Source: Acidobacteriota bacterium
Lineage (GTDB): Bacteria > Acidobacteriota > Thermoanaerobaculia > Multivoradales > JAGPDF01
DNA: 64,000 bases
NCBI GenBank assembly: GCA_014584695.1
Contig: JACTMI010000027.1
Span: 1-64,000 of the forward strand
Direction: 5' to 3'
The position numbers and the translations under genes are program-made. The notes beneath the pieces are model-generated. The model was not told where the DNA came from. It did not search any database and was given only the letters and a program-made list of their open reading frames with translations. The first letter of the stretch is position 1. Each line of letters starts with the position of its first letter. Below, in pieces: positions 28,340 to 36,973 of the stretch.

Positions 28340-29341
28340 TTGTCACCCGATCCCGCCGAGCCACCGAGGGTGGAGCACCTGCCGGCCGAAGCCTGGGTCG
28401 GCCCGCCGGCGCCGCGCCGTACCGGGTCCTGGCCCTTGGCGCTGACGCTGGCGGCGGTCTCGCTCTTCACCACCGTCACGCTGGGCGGCGTCTTCTATCT
28501 CGGCAGCCGCACCGACGTCGTGACCGACCTGCCGCCCCTGCTGCTGCCCGAGACGATTGCCCGCGTGTGGGGCGATCCGGAGCTGCGCGGCTGGGGGCTG
28601 CGCTTCGCGCTGCCGACGCTCTTCATCCTGCTCTGCCACGAGCTCGGGCACTACCTGGTCTGCCGTCGGCGGGGGCTGCCGGCGACCCCGCCCTACTTCG
28701 TGCCGGCGCCGATCGGGCTCGGCACCTTCGGCGCCTTCATCCGCATCCGCGGCGCCATTCGCGACGCCCGCGAGCTGCTCGACGTCGGCGTCTCGGGACC
28801 GATCGCCGGGTTCGCGGCGCTGGTGCCCATTCTGATCTACGGCGTCGCCCACTCGGCCCCCACCCCGCTGGTCTCGCCGATCGCCGGAGAAGACACCGGC
28901 CTCGTCCTCTATCTCCCCGGTGAATCGCTGCTCACTCGGCTCCTGATCCACCTCTTCCACGGCGAGCTGCCGGCCGACGTCATCCTGAACCCGCACCCCT
29001 TCCTGCTCGCGGGCTGGGTCGGCATGTTCGCGACCATGCTGAACCTGCTGCCGCTCGGGCAGCTCGACGGCGGTCACATCCTCTACGCAGCCCTCGGACA
29101 GCGGCAGCGGGCCTGGACCCTGCCGCTCTGGCTGACCCTGGCCGCGGCCGGCTTACTCTGGCCGGGCTGGTGGCTCTGGTGCGTGGTGGTCCTGATCCTC
29201 GGGCTCCGCCACCCGCGCCTGGCGCGCGAGCACGAGACCCTCGATCCTCCGCGACGTCTCCTGGCCTGGGCGGCGCTCGCGCTCTTCGTGCTGACTTTCA
29301 TGCCGGTTCCCATCCGCGAGGTCGCGGTCGGGTTCCCCTGA
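28340..29341 (+). CDS. M50 site-2-protease-like membrane metalloprotease
   Basis: Intramembrane zinc protease family. The zinc motif is LLCHELGHYLVC (HExxH), and the third ligand lies in NLLPLGQLDGGHILYA. About seven hydrophobic segments span the protein, beginning PLALTLAAVSLFTTVTLGGV. No PDZ domain is seen, so it is closer to the compact EGY-like/YydF-adjacent class than to RseP. Start choice is uncertain: TTG at 28340 (SPDPAEPPRVEH follows) or GTG at 28370. It follows the HU gene by 38 bp and is convergent with dtd. Confidence 0.85.
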   Translation: MSPDPAEPPRVEHLPAEAWVGPPAPRRTGSWPLALTLAAVSLFTTVTLGGVFYLGSRTDVVTDLPPLLLPETIARVWGDPELRGWGLRFALPTLFILLCHELGHYLVCRRRGLPATPPYFVPAPIGLGTFGAFIRIRGAIRDARELLDVGVSGPIAGFAALVPILIYGVAHSAPTPLVSPIAGEDTGLVLYLPGESLLTRLLIHLFHGELPADVILNPHPFLLAGWVGMFATMLNLLPLGQLDGGHILYAALGQRQRAWTLPLWLTLAAAGLLWPGWWLWCVVVLILGLRHPRLAREHETLDPPRRLLAWAALALFVLTFMPVPIREVAVGFP

Positions 29342-29350
29342 GGCGGCGGG

Positions 29351-29809
29351 CTAGCGGGCCGAATCGGGTGGAGGGAAGTCCAGCACCAGGGTGACCGGCC
29401 CGTCGTTGACCAGGTCGACCTCCATGTGGGCGCCGAAGCGGCCGGTCGCCACGCTGATTCCTGAGTCCCGCAGCCGCTCGGCCAGCTGCTCGATCAATGG
29501 CGCGGCCGCTTCGGGGCGGGCGGCGGCTTCGAACGATGGCCGGCGGCCACGATCGGTGGCGGCGAGGAGCGTGAATTGGGAGACCAGGAGCAGCTCGCCC
29601 CCCGCTCCAGCCAGGTCCAGGTTCATCTTCCCCGCCGCGTCCTCGAATATCCTCAGGTGGAGCAACTTCTCCGCCGCGGCTTCGACTTCCAGGGGCCCGT
29701 CGCCGCGCCCGACACCCACCAGCACCAGAAGCCCCCGGCCGATGGCGCCGACCGCCTCCTCCCCCACCCGGACTTCGGCGCGCGCGACGCGCTGCAAGAC
29801 GAGGCGCAT
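29351..29809 (-). CDS. dtd: D-aminoacyl-tRNA deacylase
   Basis: Proofreading enzyme that removes D-amino acids (and Gly from tRNA-Ala) from tRNA. Signatures are [19 protein letters not shown] and [20 protein letters not shown], which carries the Gly-cisPro-type rim and catalytic region of the family. 152 residues is slightly longer than the usual 145. ATG at 29809 starts [16 protein letters not shown], the normal N terminus. It is divergent from ssb, 80 bp away. Confidence 0.95.
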   Translation of the reverse strand: MRLVLQRVARAEVRVGEEAVGAIGRGLLVLVGVGRGDGPLEVEAAAEKLLHLRIFEDAAGKMNLDLAGAGGELLLVSQFTLLAATDRGRRPSFEAAARPEAAAPLIEQLAERLRDSGISVATGRFGAHMEVDLVNDGPVTLVLDFPPPDSAR

Positions 29810-29826
29810 GAATTCCGTCCCTGCCT

Positions 29827-29856
29827 TTCGAAGGGTTCGAGCGCGGTCGCTATGAT
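29827..29856 (+). promoter_or_regulatory. Possible ssb promoter
   Basis: TTCGAA at 29827-29832 and TATGAT at 29851-29856 with an 18-bp spacer, about 33 bp before the ssb start codon. The -10 is good; the -35 is only a partial match. The -35 side lies just upstream of the divergent dtd start. Confidence 0.45.
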
Positions 29857-29889
29857 AGCTTCCGACGCATCCCAAGGAAGGCGGAGACG

Positions 29890-30321
29890 ATGGTCAACAA
29901 GGCGATTCTGGTGGGCAATCTGGGGCGTGATCCGGAGATCCGGTCGCTGCCGAGCGGTCAGCCGGTGGCGACGTTCTCCCTGGCGACCTCTCGCCGCTAC
30001 CGCGACCGGGACGGCAATCGCAAGGACGAGACGGAGTGGCACAACATCGTCTGCTTCGGCAAGCAGGCGGAGATCGCCGGCCAGTACCTGACCAAGGGCA
30101 AGATGATCTTCGTCGAAGGGCGGATCCAGACCCGCTCCTGGGACGACAAGGAAGGCAAGAAGCAGTACCGCACCGAGATCGTCTGCGACAACTTCCAGAT
30201 GCTGGGCAGCAAGGGCGACGGCGGCGGTCGCGCCGGCGGCGCTACCCCCGCCACCGATCCGGGCTACTCGGGCGGCGAGGGCGCCGGCGACTCGCTCGGC
30301 GACGACGACATCCCGTTCTAG
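29890..30321 (+). CDS. ssb: Single-stranded DNA-binding protein
   Basis: Coats ssDNA in replication and repair. The OB-fold N terminus has [20 protein letters not shown] and [41 protein letters not shown] Gly/Asp-rich linker leads to the C-terminal tip DDDIPF, which docks partner proteins. 143 residues. Ribosome site AAGGAAGGCGGAG. It overlaps the end of the convergent nagZ gene by 4 bp. Confidence 0.97.
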   Translation: MVNKAILVGNLGRDPEIRSLPSGQPVATFSLATSRRYRDRDGNRKDETEWHNIVCFGKQAEIAGQYLTKGKMIFVEGRIQTRSWDDKEGKKQYRTEIVCDNFQMLGSKGDGGGRAGGATPATDPGYSGGEGAGDSLGDDDIPF

Positions 30322-31370
30322 GACGCCGGAGCCGCGGCCCGCTCGCGCAGCCGGGCCAAGCCACGCCGGATTTCCGGCAGCGTCGGCGGCGCGGGCGCCG
30401 CGCGACGGAGCGCGTCGAGCCGCCGTCGCAGCCGTCGCAGGCGGGCGTTCGCCGCCGCCAGGCGCTCGCGGAGCCCGGCGCGTGCCAGCCCCTCGGCGAT
30501 GCGCGGCGCCTCCTCCAGCCGGCGGCAGAAGAGCAGCGCGTCGCACCCGGCCGCGAGCGCCGCCGCGCCCCGTTCGGGCAGGTCGCCCCAGGGCCCCAGC
30601 GCGCCCATCTCCAAGTCGTCGGAGAGCACCGCGCCGCGAAAGCCGAGCGCGCGCCGCAGCGGCGGCCCCGCTATCGCCGGGCTCAGCGAGGCGGGGCGCT
30701 CGGTCGGATCGAGCACCGGATAGATGCCGTGGCCCACCAGTACGCACTCGGGTCGCTCCGCCGCCAGCCGCACGAAGGGCAGCAGGTCGCGCGCCAGGCG
30801 CGCGCGCGGCAGAGCGATCCGGGCCGGCGCGAGGTGAGTGTCGGCCGGCGCCGCTCCGAGACCTGGATAGTGCTTCAGGCAGGCGCCGACGCCCGCCTCG
30901 CGGAGGCCGAGCGCGAAGGCGCGCGCGCGCGCCACGACCCGGCGCGGCTCGGCGCCGAAGCTGCGCCGGTCGAGCGCGTTGCCGGCGAGGCCGTGATCGA
31001 GGTCGACGACCGGGGCGAGGTCGAGATCGAAGTCGAACGCGCGCAGCGCGCTGCCCACCCAGTGCCCCGAGCGGCGACTCCAGGCCGGCGGCAGCCGCGC
31101 CAGCTCCGCGGCCGCCGGCGCCGCGCCGACGACTTCGCGCAACCGGTCGACCCGCCCCCCCTCCGAATCCACCGCCAGGATCGCGCCGGGGAGCAGCGCC
31201 CGCAGCTCGGCGATCAGCGCCACGAGCTCCTCCGCCGCGCCGACGTTGCGCTGGAAGAGGACCAGACCCGAGGGCTGGACGCGGCCGAGGAGCCGCCGCT
31301 CTTCGGCCGCCAGGCGCCGCCCCTCGAGCCCGAGCCAGAGCACGCCGCCCCCCAGCAATGGCTCAGCCAC
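30318..31370 (-). CDS. nagZ: Beta-N-acetylhexosaminidase, GH3 (NagZ-like)
   Basis: Cleaves GlcNAc from anhydro-muropeptides in the cytoplasm during murein recycling. Family motifs are AVDSEGGRVDRLREVV, LKHYPGLGAAPADTHL (the catalytic D-x-H loop of NagZ) and VLSDDLEMGAL with the nucleophilic Asp. The usual KHFPGHG reads KHYPGLG, so the first histidine of that loop is Leu. 350 residues is typical. ATG at 31370 lies 8 bp inside the mutS 3' end. Confidence 0.87.
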   Translation of the reverse strand: MAEPLLGGGVLWLGLEGRRLAAEERRLLGRVQPSGLVLFQRNVGAAEELVALIAELRALLPGAILAVDSEGGRVDRLREVVGAAPAAAELARLPPAWSRRSGHWVGSALRAFDFDLDLAPVVDLDHGLAGNALDRRSFGAEPRRVVARARAFALGLREAGVGACLKHYPGLGAAPADTHLAPARIALPRARLARDLLPFVRLAAERPECVLVGHGIYPVLDPTERPASLSPAIAGPPLRRALGFRGAVLSDDLEMGALGPWGDLPERGAAALAAGCDALLFCRRLEEAPRIAEGLARAGLRERLAAANARLRRLRRRLDALRRAAPAPPTLPEIRRGLARLRERAAAPAS

Positions 31371-33972
31371 CGAGCCGGTCGCGCAGTGACGCGACCAGGT
31401 TGAGCGCGGCGAGCGGCGTCAGCCGGTCGACGTCGACCTCGCGCAGCAGCCGGCCGACGATCTCCTCTGCCGGCGTGAACAGCGGCAGCTGAGCGGCCCT
31501 CTCGCGTTCGAAGCGCGCCCCTTCGGCCAGGCGAGGCCGCCCGGTCGGGTCGTACTCCTTGGCCTCGAGGTTGGCCAGCACCGTCTCCGCCCGCGCCACC
31601 ACCTCGGGCGGCAGACCTGCCAGCCGCGCGACGTGCAGGCCGTAGGACTTGTCGGCGCTGCCCGGCACCACGCGGCGCAGGAAGACGATCTTCTCCTGCC
31701 ACTCCTTGACCGCCATGGTCCGGTTGACGACGCGCGGCAGCAGCTCGGCGAGCTCGGTCAGCTCGTGGTAGTGGGTGGCGAAGAGGGTCAGCGGCCGCCG
31801 CTCTTCGTGCAGGTGCTCGACGATCGCCCAGGCCAGCGACAGCCCGTCGAAGGTCGCCGTGCCGCGCCCCACCTCGTCCAGGATCACCAGGCTCCGCTCG
31901 GTGGCGAAGCGGAGAATGTTGGCGGTCTCGATCATCTCGACCATGAAGGTCGACTCCCCGCGCGCCAGATCGTCCGACGCGCCGACGCGCGAGAAGATCC
32001 GGTCGACCGCGCCGATCGCGGCCGAGCGGGCCGGCACGTAGCAGCCGGCCTGCGCCATCAGGACGATCAGCGCCACCTGCCGCAGGTAGGTCGACTTGCC
32101 GCCCATGTTGGGACCGGTCAAGACCACGATCTGCTCGCGCTCGGCGTCGAGCTCGCAGTCGTTGGGGACGAAGCCGTCGCCGAGCAGCCGCTCGACCACC
32201 GGATGCCGCCCCTCGACGATCCGGATACCGCTGCCCGCCGGGCCGACCACCGGGCGGCAGTAGCCGGCGTCCGCCGCCAGCTCCGCCCAGCCAGTCAAGA
32301 CGTCGACCGTCGCCAGCGCGCGGGCGAGCTCGGCCAGGCCGCGCGCCGCCGCCGCGACCGCCGCGCGCAGCGCTTCGAAATGCCGCCGCTCGAGCTCGAG
32401 CTGCCGCTCTTCGGCGCTCTGGATCCGCGCCTCGAGGTCTTGCGTTTCCGGCGTCACGTAGCGCTCGGCGTTGACCAGCGTCTGGCGGCGGACGTAGTCC
32501 TCGGGCACCTTGGCGGCGTTCGCTTTGCTGATCTCGATCGAATAGCCGAAGACGCGGTTGTAGCGGATCTTGAGCGAGGCGATGCCGGTGCGCCGCCGCT
32601 CGCGCTCCTCGAGCTCGAGGATGTGACGCTTGCTCTCGTTGGCGAGTGAGCGCGCCTGGTCGAGCTCGGGGTCGACGCCCTCGGCGATCACACCGCCCGC
32701 CTCGAGCGTGGCGGGCGGCGACGGCGCCAGGCGGGTCTCGAGCAGCTCGCCGAGCGCCGCCATGGGATCGACCGCCGCCGCTCCGGCGAGGAGACGTGCG
32801 GCCAGCCCTTCGAGCTCGCGGCGCAGCGGTCCGGCGGCTTCCAGGCCCTCGCGGATCGCCGCCGCCTCGCGCGGCGAGAGGGTTCCGACGACCGCCCGGC
32901 TGGCCAGCCGTTCGAGGTCCGGAACGCGAGCGAGCTCGTGGCCCAGACGTCCTCGCCGCGCCGGCTCCCCGAGCAGCACGGCGATGGCCTCGAGACGGTC
33001 GCCGATCGCCTCGGGCGAGACCAGCGGACGGCGCACCCATTCCCGCACCATCCGGGCACCGGCGGCGGTGACCGTGCGGTCGAGCAGCCGGATCAGCGTG
33101 CCGTCGCGCGCCGCCTCGCGCAGCGGCCGGAAGACCTCGAGGTTGGCGAGCGTGGTGCCGTCGAGCACGAGGTGGTCCGAGGTCAGCCGCAGCTCGATTC
33201 CGCGCACGTGCGCGAGCTCGGCGAGTTGGTTCTCCTCGGCGTAGGCGAGCGCGGCGGCCGCGGCGGCGAGCGCCGGCTCCTCCTCCTCCAGACCGAAGCC
33301 GCGCAAGGTCGAGACGCCGAAGCGGCGGCGCAGCCGCTCCGCCGCGAGCCGCGCCGGCAGCGCGCGCCCCCCCATCGGCGTCCGGCAGGCCACCTCGCGC
33401 TCCAGCCACTCCAGGAGGGCCGGCGGGCAGTCCTCCGGAGTGAGCAGCACCTCGCGCGGCCGCGTCAGCTCGAGCTCGCCGAGCGCCTCGGCGGCGTCCC
33501 GGAACCGGCGGACGAACAGGCGCCCGGTCGAGACCTCGAGGAAAGCGCCGGCGCCGCCCTCACCCTCGAACACCAGTGCGGCCAGGAGGTTTTCCTCGCG
33601 GCCCTCCAGCAGATTGGTCTCCGACAGCGTCCCCGGCGTCAGCACGCGCGTGATCGCGCGGCGAACCAGCCCCTTGGCGGTGGCCGGGTCCTCGACCTGG
33701 TCACAGATCGCGACCTTGAGGCCGCGCCGGAGCAGGCGGGCCACGTAGCCCTCGAGCGCGTGGTGCGGCACGCCGCACATCGGCGCCTCGCTCTCGGTTC
33801 CCTTCTGGCGCGCGGTGAGCGTCAGGTCGAGCAGCGCCGCCGCCGTGCGCGCGTCGTCGAAGAACAGCTCGTAGAAATCCCCCATGCGATAGAACAGCAG
33901 CGCCTCGGGGTGCTGGGCCTTGAGCTCCACGTAGTGGCGGAGCATCGGAGTCAGCTCGGTGACGACGGGCAT
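31363..33972 (-). CDS. mutS: DNA mismatch repair protein MutS
   Basis: Recognises mismatches and signals to MutL. The mismatch-reading Phe-x-Glu is in YRMGDFYELFFDDA (~residue 34). Walker A is VLTGPNMGGKSTYLRQVALI, then SRVGASDDLARGESTFMVEM and the Walker B region SLVILDEVGRGTATFDGLSL. 869 residues is normal for MutS1. ATG at 33972 is 48 bp from the divergent tsaB start. MutL is present at 61.7-63.5 kb, so the pathway is represented. Confidence 0.97.
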   Translation of the reverse strand: MPVVTELTPMLRHYVELKAQHPEALLFYRMGDFYELFFDDARTAAALLDLTLTARQKGTESEAPMCGVPHHALEGYVARLLRRGLKVAICDQVEDPATAKGLVRRAITRVLTPGTLSETNLLEGREENLLAALVFEGEGGAGAFLEVSTGRLFVRRFRDAAEALGELELTRPREVLLTPEDCPPALLEWLEREVACRTPMGGRALPARLAAERLRRRFGVSTLRGFGLEEEEPALAAAAAALAYAEENQLAELAHVRGIELRLTSDHLVLDGTTLANLEVFRPLREAARDGTLIRLLDRTVTAAGARMVREWVRRPLVSPEAIGDRLEAIAVLLGEPARRGRLGHELARVPDLERLASRAVVGTLSPREAAAIREGLEAAGPLRRELEGLAARLLAGAAAVDPMAALGELLETRLAPSPPATLEAGGVIAEGVDPELDQARSLANESKRHILELEERERRRTGIASLKIRYNRVFGYSIEISKANAAKVPEDYVRRQTLVNAERYVTPETQDLEARIQSAEERQLELERRHFEALRAAVAAAARGLAELARALATVDVLTGWAELAADAGYCRPVVGPAGSGIRIVEGRHPVVERLLGDGFVPNDCELDAEREQIVVLTGPNMGGKSTYLRQVALIVLMAQAGCYVPARSAAIGAVDRIFSRVGASDDLARGESTFMVEMIETANILRFATERSLVILDEVGRGTATFDGLSLAWAIVEHLHEERRPLTLFATHYHELTELAELLPRVVNRTMAVKEWQEKIVFLRRVVPGSADKSYGLHVARLAGLPPEVVARAETVLANLEAKEYDPTGRPRLAEGARFERERAAQLPLFTPAEEIVGRLLREVDVDRLTPLAALNLVASLRDRLGG

Positions 33973-34020
33973 GGACGGGCCAGTCTAACGCCCTCGGGCG
34001 CGCGGGTAGACTCCGGGTGC

Positions 34021-34704
34021 GTGAGGGATGCGTCTGCAGCGAGCGATCGGCGGCCGGCCGGGGCGGTGCTCGCCCTCGACGGCTCCTCCCCCATCCCCTC
34101 GGCGGCCGTGGCGGTGGCCGGCCGAGTGATGGCCGAGCGGTCGGCCGGCGGACCGCAGACCTCCTCGCGTCTGCTGTCGCTGCTCGCCGCCGCGCTCGCC
34201 GACGCCGACGTGCCGCGCGAGGCGCTCGCGGGCGTCGTCGCCGTGCGCGGGCCGGGCAGCTTCACCGGCACGCGGGTCGCGCTCGCGACCGCGCTCGGTC
34301 TCCACCTCGGTGGCTCCGGACGGGTCGCGACGCTCACCACGTTCGAGGCGCTGGCGCTCACCGCGCCGGCCGAGTGGGGCCGGTTCGCGGCCGCGGTCGA
34401 CGCGCTGCGCGGGGAGTGGTTCGTCCAGCCCTTCGAGCGGCCACCGAAAGGGCGGCCCCGCGCCGCCGGCGAGCCCCAGCTCCGCGTGGCGACCCAGACC
34501 CCTGCCGCGGTCGAGCGCGTGGTCGGTCACGGCGTGGCGAGCCTGACCGCCTGGCGGGCTGTCGGGGTCACCGGATGCGAGCCGGGTCCGCTCTCCGGCG
34601 CGGTGGCGCTGGCGGCTTCGCTGGGCGAGCTGTCCTGGAGCGCCGAGGGGCTCGAGCGGCCGCTCTATCTGCGGCCCCCCGCGGCCCTCCCGGCAGGGCG
34701 ATGA
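34021..34704 (+). CDS. tsaB: tRNA threonylcarbamoyladenosine biosynthesis protein TsaB
   Basis: Non-catalytic ASKHA partner of TsaD in t6A37 formation. LALDGSSPIPSAAVAV replaces the usual ILAIDTST start, and GVVAVRGPGSFTGTRVALAT is the diagnostic motif. 227 residues with GTG at 34021 (VRDASAASDRRPAGAVLALD). The next gene is rimI, overlapping as ATGA; tsaB-rimI is a frequent pair. TsaD and TsaE are not in the window. Confidence 0.92.
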   Translation: MRDASAASDRRPAGAVLALDGSSPIPSAAVAVAGRVMAERSAGGPQTSSRLLSLLAAALADADVPREALAGVVAVRGPGSFTGTRVALATALGLHLGGSGRVATLTTFEALALTAPAEWGRFAAAVDALRGEWFVQPFERPPKGRPRAAGEPQLRVATQTPAAVERVVGHGVASLTAWRAVGVTGCEPGPLSGAVALAASLGELSWSAEGLERPLYLRPPAALPAGR

Positions 34705-35162
34705 GCGCCGCCGTCTCGATCCGTCCCGCCGTGGCCCGCGACCTGCCGGCCCTGGCAGATCTCGAGCGCGACGGCTTCGCATGCCCCTGGTCCACCGCGG
34801 CGCTCGAGCCCTGCCTCCGCGGCGACGATCACCTGATGCTCGTCGCCGAAACCGCTGGCGAGCTCGGCGGTTTCGTGCTCTTCCTCCGGTTGCCCGAGGA
34901 GGCGGAGCTGCTCCGCATGGCGGTGGCCTCACCGCTGCGGGGCCGCGGCCTCGGCGCGGAGCTCGTCCGCGCCGGGCTCGACCGGCTCGCGGGCGAAGGG
35001 CGGCCGGTCTGCCACCTCGAGGTCCGGGCCTCCAACCGAGCGGCGATCCACCTCTACGAGCGGCTCGGATTCCGACTCGCCGGCGCCCGCCCGGGCTACT
35101 ACGCGGACGGCGAGGAGGCCCGTCTCTACCGCCGGGAGGGCGCCGGCCCGCCGCCGGGTTGA
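34701..35162 (+). CDS. rimI: GNAT acetyltransferase, RimI-like
   Basis: In E. coli RimI acetylates the N terminus of ribosomal protein bS18. The GNAT fold shows SIRPAVARDLPALADLERDG, the acetyl-CoA loop in SPLRGRGLGAELVRAGLDRL, and LEVRASNRAAIHLYERLGFR, which is characteristic of RimI. 153 residues. It is translationally coupled to tsaB, and bS18 itself is encoded at 19.6 kb. Substrate assignment rests on the family and on the tsaB neighbour. Confidence 0.9.
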   Translation: MSAAVSIRPAVARDLPALADLERDGFACPWSTAALEPCLRGDDHLMLVAETAGELGGFVLFLRLPEEAELLRMAVASPLRGRGLGAELVRAGLDRLAGEGRPVCHLEVRASNRAAIHLYERLGFRLAGARPGYYADGEEARLYRREGAGPPPG

Positions 35163-35228
35163 GGGCCTCCGGAGCGGGTGCTATCCTCGATTGCGGGTTC
35201 CTCCCCACACAGAAAGGAGAGCTCGACC

Positions 35229-35468
35229 ATGCCGAATCTCGAGGCCTTGAAACAGGAACTGCTGACGAACGACGAGGCGTTTCGCCAACTCCATCGCGAG
35301 CATCAGGAGTGCGAAGCGCGCCTCGCTCAGCTCGCGCAGCGGTCCCTGCCGTCCCAGGAGGACGAGGCCGAAGAGAAGCGACTCAAGGTCCACAAGCTGG
35401 CTCTCAAGGACCGGATGGAGGCGATCCTGCGCGGTCAACACCGCCGGAGCGGCGCCCCCGCCGCCTGA
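35229..35468 (+). CDS. DUF465 (YdcH-like) small helical protein
   Basis: 79 residues forming two antiparallel amphipathic helices (ALKQELLTNDEAFRQLHREH, EAEEKRLKVHKLALKDRMEA) as in the DUF465 family. Function is unknown. ATG at 35229 follows AAAGGAG at good spacing. A TATCCT box ~45 bp upstream may serve as its -10. It precedes psd by 37 bp. Confidence 0.85.
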   Translation: MPNLEALKQELLTNDEAFRQLHREHQECEARLAQLAQRSLPSQEDEAEEKRLKVHKLALKDRMEAILRGQHRRSGAPAA

Positions 35469-35505
35469 GCTCACCGCGGCCGCGCGCCGCCGAACGAGAC
35501 GATCG

Positions 35506-36204
35506 ATGACCTTCGCCAAGGAGGCTTGGCCCTTCGTGCTGCCGTTCCTGCTCGGAGCGGCCGCCTTGTTCGCCACCCGCCACCCGAAATGGGGCGCGGC
35601 GGCGCTCGTCGTCGGCCTGCTGGTGCTGCTCTTCTTCCGCGACCCGAAGCGCGCCTTCGACGGCCCGGCCACCGTCGTGCTCGCGCCCGCCGACGGCCGA
35701 GTGACCGAGATTCGCGTGGTCGAGGACGCCGATCTCGGCTCCGGCCGCTACCACCGCATCGTGACCTTTCTGTCGGTCTTCGACGTCCACGTCCAGCGCT
35801 GCCCGGTGGCGGGCGAGGTGGTCCGCTCGGAGGCGCGGCGCGGCGCCAAGTTGGCAGCCTTCCGCCCCGACGTGGGCGAGAAGAACGAGGCCTACACCAA
35901 CGTCTTCGCGCTGCCCGGGGGCGAGCGGATCGGCGTCCGGCAGCTCGCCGGCCTGCTCGCCCGGCGGGTGGTCTCCTACCTGCGCGCGGGCGACCGCTGC
36001 GGCCGGGGCGACCGCTTGGGAGTCATCAAGTTCGGCTCGCGGGTCGATCTGTTCGTCCCCGAGAGCTACCGCGTGCTGGTCCGCGTGGGCCAGCGGGTGA
36101 GAAACGGCGAGACCGCCATGGCGGAGCCCGGAATGGCGGAGCCCGGAACGGCGGAGCCGGGAACAGCCGAGCCGGGAACGGCCGGGCCGGGCGGCCCGCC
36201 GTGA
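35506..36204 (+). CDS. psd: Phosphatidylserine decarboxylase proenzyme
   Basis: Converts phosphatidylserine to phosphatidylethanolamine. Two N-terminal hydrophobic segments (residues ~8-45) precede the catalytic part, with LAPADGRVTEIRVVED and FLSVFDVHVQRCPVAGEV (His). Cleavage at Gly-Ser in VIKFGSRVDLFVP generates the pyruvoyl group. The short ~230-residue form matches the archaeal-type family. The C terminus carries an odd AEPG(M/T) pentapeptide repeat. Its TGA overlaps the GTG of pssA. Confidence 0.94.
   Translation: MTFAKEAWPFVLPFLLGAAALFATRHPKWGAAALVVGLLVLLFFRDPKRAFDGPATVVLAPADGRVTEIRVVEDADLGSGRYHRIVTFLSVFDVHVQRCPVAGEVVRSEARRGAKLAAFRPDVGEKNEAYTNVFALPGGERIGVRQLAGLLARRVVSYLRAGDRCGRGDRLGVIKFGSRVDLFVPESYRVLVRVGQRVRNGETAMAEPGMAEPGTAEPGTAEPGTAGPGGPP
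36118..36192 (+). repeat. 15-bp tandem repeat inside psd
   Basis: Five units of ATGGCGGAGCCCGGA and variants in frame, each encoding Ala-Glu-Pro-Gly-Met/Thr (last unit Ala-Gly-Pro-Gly). It forms the C-terminal tail after the conserved fold, so copy number could vary without affecting catalysis. Confidence 0.9.
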
Positions 36205-36956
36205 TCGCCCGCGGCGCCGCCGGCAAGGTGAGGGCCCGCCTGCGGCGCGGCGCCTACCTGCTGCCGAGCGCCTTCACCGTCGGCAACCTCTTCCTCGGCT
36301 TCCTCGCCATCGTCGTCGCGCTCGGCGGCCGTTACAAGGCCGCCGGCGTCTGCATTCTGGTCGCCGCGATCGTCGACAGCCTGGATGGCCGGATCGCGCG
36401 GATGATGGGCACCGAGAGCGACTTCGGTCGCGAGTTCGACTCGCTGGCCGACGTCGTGACCTTCGGCGCCGCCCCGGCCGTGATCGCCTACGTCTGGGGC
36501 CTGCGCGAGCTGCCGCGGATCGGCTGGCTGGTGCCGCTGTTCTTCCTGGTCGCGACCGCGACGCGGCTCGCCCGCTTCAACGTGCAAACCGCCCGGCTCG
36601 ACAGCCGTTGGTTCGCCGGCCTCCCCTGCCCCGCCGCGGCCGCGGTCGTCGCCTCGTTCCTGCTCATCGCGCCGCCCCCCGACTGGCGCCCCTGGTTGAT
36701 TCGCGGCGTCTCCGTGGGGCTGGTCGCGCTGGCGCTGCTGATGGTCTCGACGTTCCGCTACTGGAGCTTCAAGAAGGTCGATCTCGCGACCCGGCGCAGC
36801 TACCGCGTCGCGCTGCCGATCGCCGGGCTGTTCGTCTTCCTGGCGCTCTGGCCCGAAGCCTTCTTGCCCGCGGTCTCGGTGCTCTACGCGCTGTCCGGGC
36901 CGGTCCTCTGGCTAACCGGCCGGCTCGGCGCGCCGGCCGGCGCCACCGACAGCTGA
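36201..36956 (+). CDS. pssA: CDP-diacylglycerol--serine O-phosphatidyltransferase
   Basis: Makes phosphatidylserine, the substrate of the preceding gene. The CDP-alcohol phosphatidyltransferase motif is present as DSLDGRIARMMGTESDFGRE followed by FDSLADVVTFG (D-G-x2-A-R-x8-G-x3-D-x3-D). About seven hydrophobic helices. 251 residues from GTG at 36201, which overlaps the psd stop as GTGA. psd-pssA together give phosphatidylethanolamine as a membrane lipid. Confidence 0.94.
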   Translation: MIARGAAGKVRARLRRGAYLLPSAFTVGNLFLGFLAIVVALGGRYKAAGVCILVAAIVDSLDGRIARMMGTESDFGREFDSLADVVTFGAAPAVIAYVWGLRELPRIGWLVPLFFLVATATRLARFNVQTARLDSRWFAGLPCPAAAAVVASFLLIAPPPDWRPWLIRGVSVGLVALALLMVSTFRYWSFKKVDLATRRSYRVALPIAGLFVFLALWPEAFLPAVSVLYALSGPVLWLTGRLGAPAGATDS

Positions 36957-36973
36957 AACCTGAAGAGGGGCCC

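Noticed and set aside
30318-30324. Shared terminator between ssb and nagZ
   Set aside because: The two stop codons overlap and no stem-loop with a T-run is seen on either strand.
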